From Lojkania enalia (taxonomy: Eukaryota; Ascomycota; Dothideomycetes; Pleosporales): a stretch of 64,000 bases of DNA. The notes beneath the pieces are model-generated. The model saw only the letters and a list, made by a program, of their open reading frames with translations, searched no databases and was not told the origin of the DNA. Made by a program: the position numbers and the translations under genes. The stretch spans positions 1,141,090-1,205,089 of the forward strand of contig ML986578.1 in assembly GCA_010094045.1 (NCBI GenBank), in the 5' to 3' direction. Shown one piece after another: positions 1 through 14,629 of the stretch. The first letter of the stretch is position 1. Each line of letters opens with the position of its first letter.

Positions 1-2738
1 GAACTCGCCAGCGCTGCAGACGATGTGATCATGGTTACCTCTTCCATAATGAAGGATACCTCCGTAGGAAGCGATGTAGTCTACCGTCCGAATGCGATCC
101 GCGCTCTCTGCCGTGTCATTGACGCTTCCACTGTCCAAGCAATAGAACGACTTGTCAAGACATGTATCGTCGACAAGAACCCCTCGGTGGCCTCCGCTGC
201 GCTAGTTTCCTCATATCATCTCCTTCCTGTCGCAAGAGACGTCGTCCGAAGGTGGCAGTCCGAGGCTGCAGAGGCAGCGTCAAGTAGCAAATCTGGAGGT
301 AGCTTTTTGGGAGGATTCGGAGGCGGCTCACACAGCGCCCTCCAGGCCAGTACAAATTACATGACACAGTACCACGCCATTGGACTGTTGTACCAGATGA
401 GATCGGGCGACAGGATGAGCTTGGTAAAAATGGTACAGCAGTATTCTGCAGCTGGCGTAGTTAAAAGCCCTGCTGCCACTGTATTACTCGTCAGACTAGC
501 AGCAAAGCTTGCCGAAGAGGATCTAAATTTGCGAAAGGTAAGCCTGGATAAGAATTATTAGTGGTGAATGCTAATTCAATTTTTAGCCAATGATGCAACT
601 GCTGGATGGCTGGTTACGCCATAAATCCGAGATGGTCAATTTCGAAGCTGCAAAGGCCATTACGGACATGCGGAACGTTACAGATGGCGAGCTTGTCCAG
701 ACGGTGCATGTTCTTCAGCTATTCCTCACTTCTCCTCGTGCAGTCACCAAATTCGCCGCCCTTAGGATATTGTCGACCATTGCTTCATTTAAGCCAGAGG
801 CTGTCCGATCTTGCAACCAAGATATTGAATCTCTCATCACAAATTCCAATCGCAGTATAGCCACTTTTGCCATAACTACCCTGCTCAAGACTGGTAATGA
901 ATCTTCCGTCGATAGGCTAATGAAACAAATTTCTGGATTCATGGCCGAAATTACCGACGAGTTTAAGGTCACCATCGTCGAGGCCGTCCGCACGTTGGCC
1001 GTAAAATTCCCGACGAAGCAATCTGGATTCCTTGCATTCCTTAGTGGTATTCTGCGTGATGAGGGCGGTTATGATTTTAAGAAAGCTGTGGTTGAAGCAA
1101 TTATGAACCTGATCCGGTTTGTTCCTGATGCAAAAGAAGACGCTCTTGCTACCCTTTGCGAATTCATTGAGGATTGCGAGTTCACAAAACTCGCTGTTCG
1201 AATTCTTTTCTTGCTCGGACGTGAAGGCCCGTCAACGCCCCACCCGACCAAGTATATCCGATATATCTATAACCGTGTTGTGCTAGAGAATGCTATTGTA
1301 CGAGCGGCAGCTACTTCTGCCCTTGCCAAGTTTGGTGTCGGGTAAGATGAACTCAGTCAATACTCGCAATCAAAACCCTAACAGTTTGATAGACAAAAAG
1401 ATCCTGAAATCAAGAAATCCGTGCATGTCCTCCTCACCCGCTGTCTGGATGATGTCGATGATGAAGTTCGGGATCGGGCGGCATTGAGCCTGAAGTTGAT
1501 GGAGCAGGAAGATGAATTGGCGATCCCGTTTGTACGAAATGGTAAGTAGTCCATCGTCCTTCAGTTCATGGCTGATAGTTGTAGACTCCATGTTCTCTCT
1601 GCCTATATTTGAGCACCAACTTGCTCTATATGTTAGCTCTGATTCGAAAGATACTTTTGCAACACCATTCGATGTCTCCAAGATTCCCAAGATTTCTCAG
1701 GAGGAGATGGACGCAGGCGTGCTCAAGGAGATTACCGAGCCAACTCCGACCGTTGCTGCACCAAAAGCTGGACCGAAAGCACCGACAAAACCCACTACTG
1801 ATCACACTACGTCCGCAGCTGCAACTGCCCAGAAATACGCCGCGGAATTACAAAAGATTCCAGAGTTGGTAGCTTACGGTGGTTTGCTTAAGTCAAGCAC
1901 AGTCGTTGAGCTCACCGAATCCGAGACCGAATATGTCGTCTCGGCTATCAAACACGTCTTCAAAGATCACATCGTCATTCAGTACGAAATTAAGAATACT
2001 CTCCCAGAGACAGTTCTTCTTGACGTCCAAATGGTTGTTACGCCAGAGGATGATGGCGATGTCCAGCTAGAAGAGGAATTCATCATCCCCGCACCGAAAC
2101 TCGCCACAAACGAGCCCGGTACTGTCTACGTCTCCTTCAAGCGATTAGAAACTGAATCGCAGTTCATCGCAACTTCATTCAACAACACGCTTAAATTCAC
2201 GAGCAAGGAAATCGATCCAAGCACCGGCGAACCAGAAGAGGGTGATGGGTACGAGGATGATTACCAGGTCGAGGATTTGGAACTCAATGGCGCGGACTAT
2301 GTCGTGCCTGCTTATGCAGGCTCGTTCGATAATGTTTGGGAACAGGCAAATGGGGATTCGGCTGTTGAGACGCTGCAATTGAGTAACATTCAGAGTATTG
2401 CTGGTAAGTTATTTCTTCTTCGGACCTGTCCTAATATAGCCCGCACTCTCCCACGATTTGTTCCATTTCAAAAGCGTGCTATTGAATGATGGCTGACGAA
2501 TATAGACGCGACGGAACAACTCACAAAGGCACTCCAACTCCAACCCCTAGAAGGCACGGACGTCCCGCTCAACCAGACTACACATACCCTCAAGCTGTAT
2601 GGTAAAACAATCACGGGTGGTAAGGTTGCGGCCTTGATAAGAATGGCATTTAGAAAGCAGGAGGGCGTGACGATGAAGATTGAAGCGAGGAGTGAGGAGG
2701 AGGGTGTTGCGGCGCTTATTGTCGGAAGTGTGGCATAA
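1..2738 (+). CDS. SEC21: Coatomer subunit gamma (COPI coat), 5'-truncated by window edge
   Basis: This is the gamma subunit of the COPI vesicle coat, which acts in Golgi-to-ER retrograde and intra-Golgi traffic. The reading frame is already open at base 1. Exons are 1-537, 587-1341, 1393-1541, 1585-2403 and 2506-2738; every junction is GT-AG and phases match. About 830 residues are visible, and family members are usually about 900, so roughly the first 80-90 residues lie outside the window. The N-terminal part is the adaptin-like HEAT solenoid (for example YHAIGLLYQMR and MMQLLDGWLRHKSEMVNFEAAK). A low-complexity Pro/Thr/Ala linker follows near 1730-1830. The C-terminal gamma-appendage begins around 1990 (SAIKHVFKDHIVIQYEIKNTLPE in the frame). 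The stop is TAA at 2736-2738. Family identity is recognised from sequence alone, and I am confident of it. Confidence 0.93.
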
Positions 2739-3332
2739 ATAGATAATCCCGGAGAGGGAGAAAAGGCCTATAGGTTTCTTGCTAAGCTAGGGGACTGAAG
2801 CATGGTTTTAGAAATGTCAGTGTAGTAAAAGGAATGATAGGCTATGATACTTTAATTGCTTTGTTTGAGCAGTCTGTGCGTCGTTGCGTGTTTCAAACCG
2901 TCTGATTGTATTCTTATCAGACAATTCACGAGTTTGACTATCTTGACCAGGCTCTAAGCGTTATTCTTAGATTTAGCTTATGGAGCTTATGTATACGGCG
3001 ACAAAGAAGAGTAATAATTCTTTGAGTAGAAACTTTACGTTATCTGAAGGGTTCCGCGGTTTTGCAGGAGTCTTGATTCGATTGGGCTGGCAGCGTAGTG
3101 ATCAGCACCCAATCATAGTAGGCTAATAGCACATAATTACCGTGTATACGTAGCTCAAACTCTGCCACGCGGAGAGTCGTTGCGCATCCAATTTTTCCCA
3201 TGCCAGAAAAATACCAAGGATTTGTATAATTAATCCTTGTGAAGGTAAATTGTCGGGTCAAATTCCTTATCGATAAAGCTTTTCCATCCCGCCAGCATCT
3301 CCATCCTCCATCCTCTCGAGCTAACCTCTATA
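2739..3332. other. Intergenic: SEC21 3' flank and ELP6-like promoter
   Basis: No coding stretch is supported. The sequence is moderately AT-rich and holds the 3' untranslated region of the coatomer gene and the upstream region of the next gene on the same strand. No repeat was seen. Confidence 0.6.
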
Positions 3333-4349
3333 ATGCCACCCGAATCCCGAATCCCCCCACTCCTGCAACCGTACACACGCCTACCTAAACATCCCTCGCT
3401 ATTCCTCCTAACAGGCACCTTGGGCGCGACTGCGAATTGGCTGATCATCCGCTTCCTATGCGATGTGCTAGCCACGAAAAACGGCTCGCGGGCAGCAGAG
3501 AATGATAAAGCAGGGGACGAGGTGGGGGAAGGCGGGACGGCGGTGGTGCTGGTTAGCTGGATAAGAGAATATGAATTTTGGAGGAATGAGGCGAGGAAGG
3601 GTGCAGGTTTAGACTTGCAGAGGTTGGGGAATGAGAAGAGGGTTGCGTTTGTGGATGGTTTGAGTCGGATGTACATGCCTGAAGTCGGCAAGCAGAGCAT
3701 CACACAAAACACTGTACTGACAACGCCGCAAACACAGAATATGGTAACGGCTAGGACGCCTGCGAGGATGACGCCGTGGACGCCACCAGCTCCTTTGATG
3801 TCGACATCTGAAGCCAAGAGTGATAATAAGGGCTATTTCTTCCTGCATACTCCAGATCTCAAGGCCTTTGAAGAGACGGTCATGTCTGCGACGGCGTACC
3901 TCGAATCCTCCTCTCGGCCACCAAAATCTATTCTCCTAATCCTCGACGCACCAGACACCCTCCTAGCTACCGAGCCCGGCATCACGCCCTCAGCCCTCGC
4001 ATCCACGATCCTGCAACTCCATGCAAAAATGCTGCACGCCATAGTCCACGTGAGTGCAGACGACGCGTTGCTCTCGTTGAGCATGCCCCCGCAGCCACTC
4101 GAGATCTCAGGACATAATTTCTTGGTGGGCATGGCGCATGGTAGCAAGAGGGTGATTAGTTGTAGAGTTTTGGATACCGGGGTTGCAAAGGATGTTAGTG
4201 GGGTGCTTAGGATTACTGGGGGCGCTGGGGGCGGGTTTTCGGAATTATTTGGTGAGGATGAAGAGAGGGTGGAAGCGAGGGAGCTGTTGTATTTAGTCAA
4301 GGGGGATGGGAGTGTGAAGGTTTTTGAGAGGGGTGCTGGGGAAGGGTAG
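3333..4349 (+). CDS. ELP6: Elongator complex protein 6-like
   Basis: A single-exon gene of 338 residues. The N-terminus reads as a RecA-like fold without a Walker A loop (LFLLTGTLGATANWLIIRFL), followed by VVLVSWIREYEFWRNEARK and RVAFVDGLSR. This is the pattern of Elp6, one of the three RecA-like subunits of the Elp4-Elp5-Elp6 ring of Elongator, needed for wobble-uridine modification in tRNA. A second conserved block, ILLILDAPDTLLA, lies at about residues 205-220 in the position of the Walker B-like strand. It is longer than yeast Elp6 because of a Ser/Pro-rich insert near residues 125-165. The ATG at 3333 is the first in frame and sits just before the conserved block. Family assignment rests on remembered fungal homologues and is fairly sure; function is inferred. 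Confidence 0.75.
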   Translation: MPPESRIPPLLQPYTRLPKHPSLFLLTGTLGATANWLIIRFLCDVLATKNGSRAAENDKAGDEVGEGGTAVVLVSWIREYEFWRNEARKGAGLDLQRLGNEKRVAFVDGLSRMYMPEVGKQSITQNTVLTTPQTQNMVTARTPARMTPWTPPAPLMSTSEAKSDNKGYFFLHTPDLKAFEETVMSATAYLESSSRPPKSILLILDAPDTLLATEPGITPSALASTILQLHAKMLHAIVHVSADDALLSLSMPPQPLEISGHNFLVGMAHGSKRVISCRVLDTGVAKDVSGVLRITGGAGGGFSELFGEDEERVEARELLYLVKGDGSVKVFERGAGEG

Positions 4350-4768
4350 TTTTGGATCTGAAATCTGAAAAATGGGTACGATTGGGCGACTAAAAGGGTG
4401 CATTAGGAAGCATTGGATGGTGTTCTAATATTAGACCTGCAAGGTAAAGTCTAGGGCATGATCGGCCTGGCCAATGGATATATATTCTTGGAGGCGTGGC
4501 ATCAGAGTACAGTGTATATCACCCACGCCATCTAGTCATTGTAAGGTACTCATGTCCTCATAGACTTATGATGAAATTTTCCGCTGTATGCCACAAGAGG
4601 CAAGAGACTCGTCTCTCCACCCCACCCTTTAGGGTGTAAAACAACTAGAGAGAGGACGAAAACACCCCGAGGAATAGCATTTGTTTGAGAAAACCTCTCC
4701 GTTCATGACCCTGCGTCTTTTCCGTATTGTCTCCCATCATCCTGCGCCTTGACTTTTACCTCGATCGT
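4350..4768. other. Intergenic between convergent genes
   Basis: Shared 3' flank of the ELP6-like gene (plus) and RPL37 (minus). No ORF with protein-like composition and no repeat was seen. Confidence 0.6.
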
Positions 4769-6852
<2,084 letters not shown>

Positions 6853-8784
6853 ATGCTGTCCTTCCAGCGTGTTGGGAATGCAGCTTATAGAGATGTTCCC
6901 GGCGTCTACGTTCGTCCCCCGCCCTTACCTATTCTACCATATTCGCCACTAATCGGCATAGACGCACATCCAGGATCCCAATGAGCGCAGGCGCATGGCC
7001 TTAGCAGAGGTCGACAAGGCTCCGTTTGGATGGTATCATGTTCGCCTGGTTGTCGTCACAGGCATTGGATTTTTCACAGATGCCTACAGTGTCGGTTTTT
7101 TTCGTCGTCGCGTGAGAGATCGGCTGTGCTGACATTTCGCTAGCTGTTCGCTGTCACCCTCGCAACGATAATGCTTGGCATCGTGTACTGGCAGGATGCA
7201 GCCCCCAAAGGAGTAATGCCACACGATGCTGATACCGCTATTAAAGTTTCTACAGCTGCCGGCGCCATCTTCGGTCAAGCTATTTTTGGTTATCTAGCCG
7301 ACTTGCTCGGAAGAAAGAGGATGTATGGGATTGAGTTGATGATTATCATTTCTGCCACGCTCGCGCAATCGCTATGTGGAGAGTCAACCGCCGTTTCAAT
7401 CGTGGCCGTCATCATCTTCTATCGAGTTGTTATGGGCATCGGAGTAGGAGGAGACTACCCTCTTTCAGCTGTCATTACAGCCGAGTTCGCCAGCACCCAG
7501 TATCGGGGAGGCATCGTCGCTGCTGTGTTTGCCATGCAAGGACTAGGTCAGCTGGCCGCTTCCCTTATGGGTCTTATCGTCATTGTTGCATATAGGGATC
7601 AACTAGAACCTGTTGCGTCCGTTGCAGAATGTGATGGTAACTGCGCGGCAACGGTGGACAAAATGTGGCGGTTGATCGTTGCTTTCGGAGGCATTCCCGG
7701 ATGGTTCGCTCTATATTATCGTCTCACCATTCCCGAAACGCCGAGATATACCTTTGATGTCTTATACGACATCGAAAAGGCTTCAGTAGATGCGCGAAAG
7801 TACCGATACGGCAAGGAAGGAAATCAGCTCAATCCGGTTACCCAGGCCCAGGTCCGTCGGGACATGGCAAAGTACAAAACGCCTCGGCCAACTCTCATGG
7901 AAGTCGCCCGCTTCTACTCCCAGAAGAGCAACGCTATCAAGCTCTTTGGAACGGCTTTCTCATGGTTCTTCTTAGATCTGGCGTTCTACGGATTGGGTTT
8001 TTCGTCCGCCTCTCTCCTCTCTACAATGGGCTTCGATAAGAAAGAAAACCTATACGTGGACCTGAAAAACACTGCAACAGGACAATTAGTCCTCATATGC
8101 GCAGGGGCCATACCGGGGTACTGGATGACCGTCTTCACCGTGGACAAAATAGGCCGCAAGCCCATCCAAGTAGGCGGATTCGCAATTCTGACAGTCATAT
8201 TCTGCGTCTTGGGATTCGCATGGCAGGGACTGACCAAGATCCATCTCCTCGTCCTTTACGTCCTTGCCCAGTTTTTCTTCAACTTTGGTAAGATATATCC
8301 CTTCAGACAACGTTCGTAGACTTCAAGATCCCGATATTGATTACATGATGCAGGCCCCAACGCGACCACTTTCATCTCCCCAGCAGAAATCTTCCCCACC
8401 CGCGTCCGCTGCACGGGGCACGGCTTTTCCGCCGGCCTCGGCAAGCTCGGTGCCGTAATCGCGCAGGTCTTCTTCGCGCCCATGATCAAAAAGGGCGCCA
8501 CGCACGATGACCCGACACCCTGGGTCCATGGCGTTATGCAGATCTTCGCCTTGTTCATGTTCCTGGGCATGCTGACCAGCCTGCTCGTCCCCGAGACGAA
8601 GCGCAAGCGGCTTGAGGAGCTGAGCGGCGAGAAGGAAGACGTCTATGAGTTGCAGTTCCGCAGCGGGTTCTTTGGGACCCATGCGAACAGGCCGGATAGG
8701 CCGGATAGGCCGGATAGCGTTGCACAGGTGGGGAGTAGGAGGACGAGTGATGAGGAAAAGGGAAAGTGGTGGAAGTTGGGATAA
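6853..8784 (+). CDS. PHO84: High-affinity inorganic phosphate transporter, PHO84-type (MFS)
   Basis: A phosphate:H+ symporter of the major facilitator superfamily, expected in the plasma membrane. Exons are 6853-6909, 6962-7090, 7144-8287 and 8354-8784, giving 586 residues. Recognition blocks are IQDPNERRRMALAEVDKAPF, GWYHVR, GVGGDYPLSAVITAEFA and the C-terminal SPAEIFPTRVRCTGHG and LVPETK(R). Hydrophobic segments fit a 12-helix transporter with a central loop. The first exon encodes only 19 residues (MLSFQRVGNAAYRDVPGVY); it was chosen because its frame joins in phase 0 to THIQDPNERRR through an intron with a good CACTAATC branch point. The second intron has an unusual donor, GTCGGT at 7091. 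The tail carries a tandem RPD repeat encoded by three copies of a 9-base unit near 8692-8716. The start is the least certain part. Confidence 0.88.
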
Positions 8785-9439
8785 CGGGATGTGTGTGTTG
8801 GATGTTTCCCCCTCTCTTTCTCTCTCTTTAGTTTCCTTTTTCACTTTCCATTTTTTGGGAAAATTTGGGTAGGTGGGTAAGTTTTCTCACTATTTCTTGT
8901 CTTTCTTCTTTTTTTTTTGTGTGGGGGGGGGGTTGGTGTAGCTTGGGAGCGATGATGAAATTTTTTTTTTTTGTTCTCGGCATTTTTTGGGCACTGCTTT
9001 TTACACGAGTCTTGCAAAATGGACTGATTGTAGAAATCATTTGTATATATACCCTCTTCTGGATAAAATTTCGCTTTTGTGGATACTTTTTGAAAGGGGG
9101 GGTTTGTGGCGGAGCGAGATGGAATGGAGTTTTCGGGATGCATTCATTGTGGGTGACGTGGAAGAATTGAATTGAACTAAATCGAAGAGGTTAGGACTCA
9201 AGATATGATAACGCTGTATATGGATCTATAAGTAGTGAGTCCAAATTGCGATGTAGTGGTATAATCGAATTTCGAAATGAAAAGACTATATCTGTCTTTG
9301 CTGATCGCTCGAAGCTAGCACAACAAAGATATTGTAAACAAAAACTAGCGCCCGCGAAAACTAAAGGTCCCATTCAAAATCATCCTAACCAGCCAATCTC
9401 CCCTCCTCTTCCAAGAGGCTCGAAAACTTACTCAATGAC
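8785..9439. other. Intergenic, homopolymer-rich 3' flank
   Basis: T-rich and G-rich runs (8890-8990) follow the phosphate permease stop. Convergent 3' ends of the permease and the F-box gene meet here. No gene is supported. Confidence 0.55.
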
Positions 9440-10637
9440 TCAATCCCCCTCCTCAGCCAGATACGCCGGATCGACCTCAATAACCATCTCCCCTTGCTCT
9501 TCCCGCCTCGACGTCGGCCCCAAAACCTCCTCGATCCGCCAAGTCTCCTTATTCCTCCTCTGCACCGCCTCCCCATCTACACCTACGCAACCCTGCAAGC
9601 TCAGGAACTGCCGATCGTCAATTACCAGATTTCGTGTCACCACCACGAATAGAGTAGGCAAGTTGGACAAGAGTAGCGGTGAAAGAAAGGCCAGAGAAAA
9701 AAAAAGAAAAAAAAAATATTGATCTATGGTATGTGCTTACCTGCAGCCCGACCATTCCACCAACGAAATCTAGGACCTGCGCATCAACCCTAGCATCCAG
9801 GCAATTCGAGAGACCGAGGATATTCAACCGTGCCCGAGCCTCCCACTCGCAGCCCAGAAAATGGAAAAACGATGCGTTAACGACGGGCGCTTTGCAGACC
9901 CAGAGTTCGGAGAGGATGCGTGTGGCGCGGAGGAAGGCGAGGAGCTGCGGGGTGGTCAGGTCCCCGCTTTCGAGACGCAGGGCTTTTATCCGGGGCAGCC
10001 AAGTAGACTCGGTTAGGAGGTCCCAGGCTTGGGATTGCTGGATGCGTTGATGGAGGGTCGAGGCTCTAGGCTTGCCGCGCACGTGAGGGTATTCTTCGAT
10101 GCGCAGAGAGAGGGTGCGCAGGGATGGTAGGGTGCTGAGGGCTTTTGCAATTGGGATGGTTAAGGTCCAGAGGGAGAGTTCTAGATGGCGGAGGGTGGTG
10201 CCGTGGCGGGTGAGGATAGCTTTTGTTAACGCGGTATGGAACGTTAGAAGGGTTGAGTAGTGATAGGTTTGCGCGTCTGGGATTAGCACAGAGACTTTGT
10301 AAGGGTTTGTGTTTGTTGATGATAGGTTAGTCAGGCTGTCTGTTGAGGTGCTATCGCTTAGGCTGTTTTTCTGACACCTTTTGTGTGGTGGGCCCGGTAT
10401 TGAGAATGCGGATTCTGCTTTTGATGGTATTGGGTACTGGATCTCGGCTAGACGGCTGATTATGCCTGAGACTCGAGTTGCATGGATGCTGAATGAGAGA
10501 GTATGTAGGCTACAATTGGCGAGGCTGTGGGAGTAACGGCATGTCTCGCCGAATTTCAAGAGATCTTGAATGGGTAGGAAAGAAAGAATATTGACAAGAA
10601 GCTCCGGCGGTAGATGCAGAAGTGGCGACATTGTCAT
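9440..10637 (-). CDS. F-box protein
   Basis: Two exons on the minus strand, 9741-10637 and 9440-9607, encode 354 residues. The F-box is at the extreme N-terminus (LLHLPPELLVNILSFLPIQDLLKFGETCR, residues about 6-34), the usual Skp1-binding position. The product is probably a substrate adaptor of an SCF ubiquitin ligase. The rest has leucine-rich stretches (LRHLELSLWTLTIPIAKAL, LRTLSLRIEE, IKALRLESGDL, LNILGLSNCLD) like degenerate LRRs. The intron 9608-9740 has a GTAAGC donor and the acceptor CGGCAG; unspliced, the frame would run on through a poly-A/T tract to 9618. The spliced C-terminus continues with an LRR-like phrase (LQFLSLQGC), which supports the intron. The substrate is unknown. Confidence 0.8.
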
Positions 10638-13600
10638 GCATCAGGAGTAAATGTAAATTCCGTTTCGGGTAATGGAGAAGAACTATGCGTATATTAGAGG
10701 ATCCCCAAGTAGCGCTAGGGTTAGATTTACTCGATGGGTTGGAGCGCATTAATACTTGCAATGACGAGCTAGTAGATGGCAAAGCGATGGATTCCGGTGG
10801 AATCGTATCTGTTTCGTATATGTTGGCGGAAGGGAGCGTATCTGCTGGCGCAGCGGATTGCCTTGTCTCCAACTAGCAATGGCAGCACAGACAAGCCAAT
10901 GTCAGTCACGACCTGATGATATCCAGCAATGATGCTGGTGCTGGTTACGCAGCAGACAAAGGGCATATAAGGCGTCCGAATTTGGAGGAATGGCGTTGTT
11001 ATGGAGCTCCGTGGGCCTACCACGCGCCAGAGCGAAAGTCACGATTCTGTGTCAGTATGCAGCTAGCCGTCACGCCATGCATAAGTAGAACTTGATAGGA
11101 ACCGAAGGATCATGGAGACGGGCCATGGCTGACTGCCCGTAATCATCCGAATGGCGTCGTCGAATGCGCGTTGAGAGTCGTCAGTTTGACATTGGTGAAT
11201 CTCAACAACATCGATGCAAGCACCTTGTTGGACTGACAAGTCCACACGACGATGAGCTATATCTAGTGCGGGCCATTGTGGGGTCGGCTGCCGCAGCCCA
11301 GTGACTGGTGGACACGCCTTCTACAGGGAAGCCGTCTACCAGCCGTCTCCTCTTCTTCGCCCATCTTAACATCTAGTCCACCGCGCCGAGCACGTCCGAG
11401 GCTGTCGAGGTGGCGATGGCTCGCAGTGAGTTGGGCTCGGACTAACAGAGCGGTGCCGCAGGGGAGATGGAGAGAGAGATAAGGGTGGTAAAGGCCGGTC
11501 AGAGGCGCCCGCTCCGTAGTCGCGAGGCAGCAAGACAAAAAGGGCGTTGATTTGAGACAGGCTCGTGATGCGACGTCGGTGTTGTTCATGTGAGCGCTCA
11601 AGCAGGCGAAAAATGGCCTGATTCGGACACGGAGCACGGACCTGCTCCACCCACCTAGGCAAGCAAGAACACCACCTCTCTGCGAGTCATCGAGCCAGCA
11701 CATCCATCTATTGCTAGCCTCGCAGCCGTGTCGATAAGGGCATGAAGCATGCCACGTGGAGGCGGCCTCTCGTGTGCTGCTGCGTCAACAAGAACCATGG
11801 CGACCAACGGCCTCCATGGCCATGCCGCAGTCCTCCAGAAAGTCCAAGGCCGGTACTCGATCCCCGTCGCTACACTCGTATCCGGCTCCGTAGGCTTCGA
11901 CCCTTGTGCAAATATGCTCAGCGCTGCAGTCCTTCGGAATAATGGAGCGAACCAACAGCTCAGCCCTAGCAAATAATACATTTATATATCGGGGACCCCT
12001 GTGAAGAGCGCCATCCTGAAATGACGATCAGATCCTTCAGCCCTATCGAGCAACACCGTTCGAGTCAGGCATTACTTGTGTATAGAATATCGCCTGCAGT
12101 TCCAAATCTGGGCAAGGCCTGCCATTCAAATAACGCAATAAGGTTCAGCGCTATTTTGCCATCCCGCGACCTACTAACAGACTACCGACTGCTACGTATG
12201 GATCCTGACTCGTCTCGAGCACCCATATCTACGACTTGGAACCTAAACTTTCACACCGCCATCTACGTCCGGAAAACTTTGAGCAAACCTCCTGCCGTCA
12301 GACTTCCCAAACAAGATAATCCCACCCCCAAAATTTCTCCTTCCGTCCTCCAAGAAAAGATTCCCAGCCAAGCAAATTCCCCCCTCCCCTTCCCCAAAAA
12401 AAACCCCTTTCGGCTAACCTTCCCGAACCCACACGAATCTGTCAAAACCATCTCCACACCCTCTACCCCTTCCCATCCACATCCCAGAACTCCCAACCTA
12501 AACCACCGTACCCCGTCCCACCCCCGATCTCCACAAAACAGCGGTCTGAGAGCCGCCCACCCCCTCTACACTCGGTTCTTGTCTACAACTACTATATCTT
12601 GCGAAATCATAGTAGCAGAATCTGCTACTGTAGCGGGCTCAGTTGCAGACCCGACGGCCAGATTTTCGATCGGGATCGAAATGCAGGTGACTGCTATGCA
12701 TGTACATTAGTGTGCGGCACACGGACGAACTTGTTTAATTCGATCACCGGGTTATGATTATCACTAGGGCGGACGGGTAGCAAGGAATTTGAATTATTTA
12801 TTGGGAGACGTATGGAATGAGAAATTTCTCTAATATGTGATGTCGAGCTTTCGCGTGTTTATATAGTCGTTAGGAAGCTCAACTTCCTCTCTCTCAGCCA
12901 GAATGTGCTAGTGTGTGATGCGGTTGAAACAAAGGGCCATTTGACGCTTCCATGTCAGCCACGCTATGCAGATACCTATATGTACTGAGCACTTGCCTAT
13001 ATAAAATCCCATCTCGATCAATCCCACGAAGACCCTCCTTCCCCACTGCACAACCTTCCACACCTTCCACATTATTCATCGCCAATCCTTCGCATCGGCA
13101 CCTAACCTATTCCCGGACAGAACCCGACGAGCCCGAGCCCCCCAAAAATTCGTACGAACGGCAATAACGAAGCTCAACCAATACCGGCCGCCGGAAATAC
13201 TACAGCTACTCCTAGATAGCTATGGAGCAGCCTATGAAGCTAACGATGGACTTCGTCCGGCCCTTCCTAACTAAATAGCCTCAAGCCTCAATATGCAAGC
13301 CACCGATGTAAACCATGCAAGGAATCATAGAAGGAATTCACTCGCTATGTCGGTGTGGACGCATCGAATCCGCAAGGACCCACCCAAATACCATTCCCAC
13401 TCTTTAGAAGACCCTAAGAACACGCCAATGGTTCTTCTTCCTTGAAGTCGATGTCATTAGCTCCAGGGAGATGGACTCAAACAATTATAGAGGACGACGA
13501 TGGCCGGCTTAAGCATTCGTTGAGATTGATCAACACAGAGCATTCGATTCGGGTACGTGATACGTTATAAACGCTAAGACTATTTTTAGATATTTGGCTA

Positions 13601-14629
13601 CCCAGTACTAATTAATACCCAAGTTCAGGCGCTGATGTTAGCTGAGAATTCACACATCTAATGTAGCGTCAGGGCACTGCTCACCTAATACAAGAAGGTA
13701 AAGCGGCATCTACGGCAATTTCATGGGACAGATCGTGAATGATTGAGGTTTGTCTAGGCCTTTGCAGATTAGTGTGTCATCCGAACTACAAATCTTATAC
13801 TAGATCTAGGAGGCCCGCTCCTGTAAATTTGATAATGGCTCATTATTCATGAGTAGTGACAAGGAAATGGAAACGTATTGAAAACTATGGCTGATACTGG
13901 CCGCAATAAAAGAAGCAAGATACAGGGTATTTCGTGCACAAATATTGTAGTCGGTGGTATTTCAATTCTAATTGTCGAACCTCCGTGCGTGAGCCTACCC
14001 AGAACTGGTTTGAGGGTAAGAAGTCGGGGGGAGGTATATGAAGTGTCCGTCTGAGCGAAAGCAACATGTCGAGGCCGTACTACAACTTATGAAACGGAGT
14101 TACCCCTCCTCGAAAGTGCCAGTTCACTGAATCGAAATGCATCTATCCAAAACGCCTGGGTACTGATGCCGGATGTTCCGTTTTGAAAGCCTCGCATAGG
14201 AGTGATTCATCCTTCAGGTCGTGTGGTTGCATTGGGAGATGCATGAAGTTGCATCAAGGTCTTGTTTCAAGGACATGGTCAGAGCGCCATACGCCTCCCA
14301 GCCAGAGTTGCCCCAAAACCCAGACACGATGGGGTTTGACTTTGCGTCTTCCTAGAATGATTCGCACTTATGGTATTGAACTTAAAGCTCCCACGCATGC
14401 CACCTACTTCGAGCTATTCCACCGTTGTTGAAGTAGTTTCAAATACCAAGCGATGGTTGAGACACCAAATTCACCAAGGTCACTCTCTTTGCGAATTTTC
14501 ATACTACAATGATTGAGCCGACGAATGGTTGAGTCGTCTCTCAGGATTTAGTGTATATGACTTATAGGCCTTCAGACAAGTCGGTGATTAGGCGGAAACG
14601 GTCAAGGGTTGCGAGGGTTGTGATAAGTT
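10638..14629. other. 4-kb gene-poor region
   Basis: No gene is supported. The ORF at 12021-12710 (plus) is Ser/Pro/Thr/His-rich with no recognisable fold, and the ORFs around 11263-11703 overlap on several frames. Around 13250-13560 one frame reads protein-like in short pieces separated by stops, which could be a decayed coding relic of unknown family. The stretch 13600-14550 is more AT-rich. No terminal repeats were identified. Confidence 0.45.

Noticed and set aside
12021..12710. 229-codon plus-strand ORF
   Set aside because: Ser/Pro/Thr-rich low-complexity translation, no conserved motif, no splice partners.
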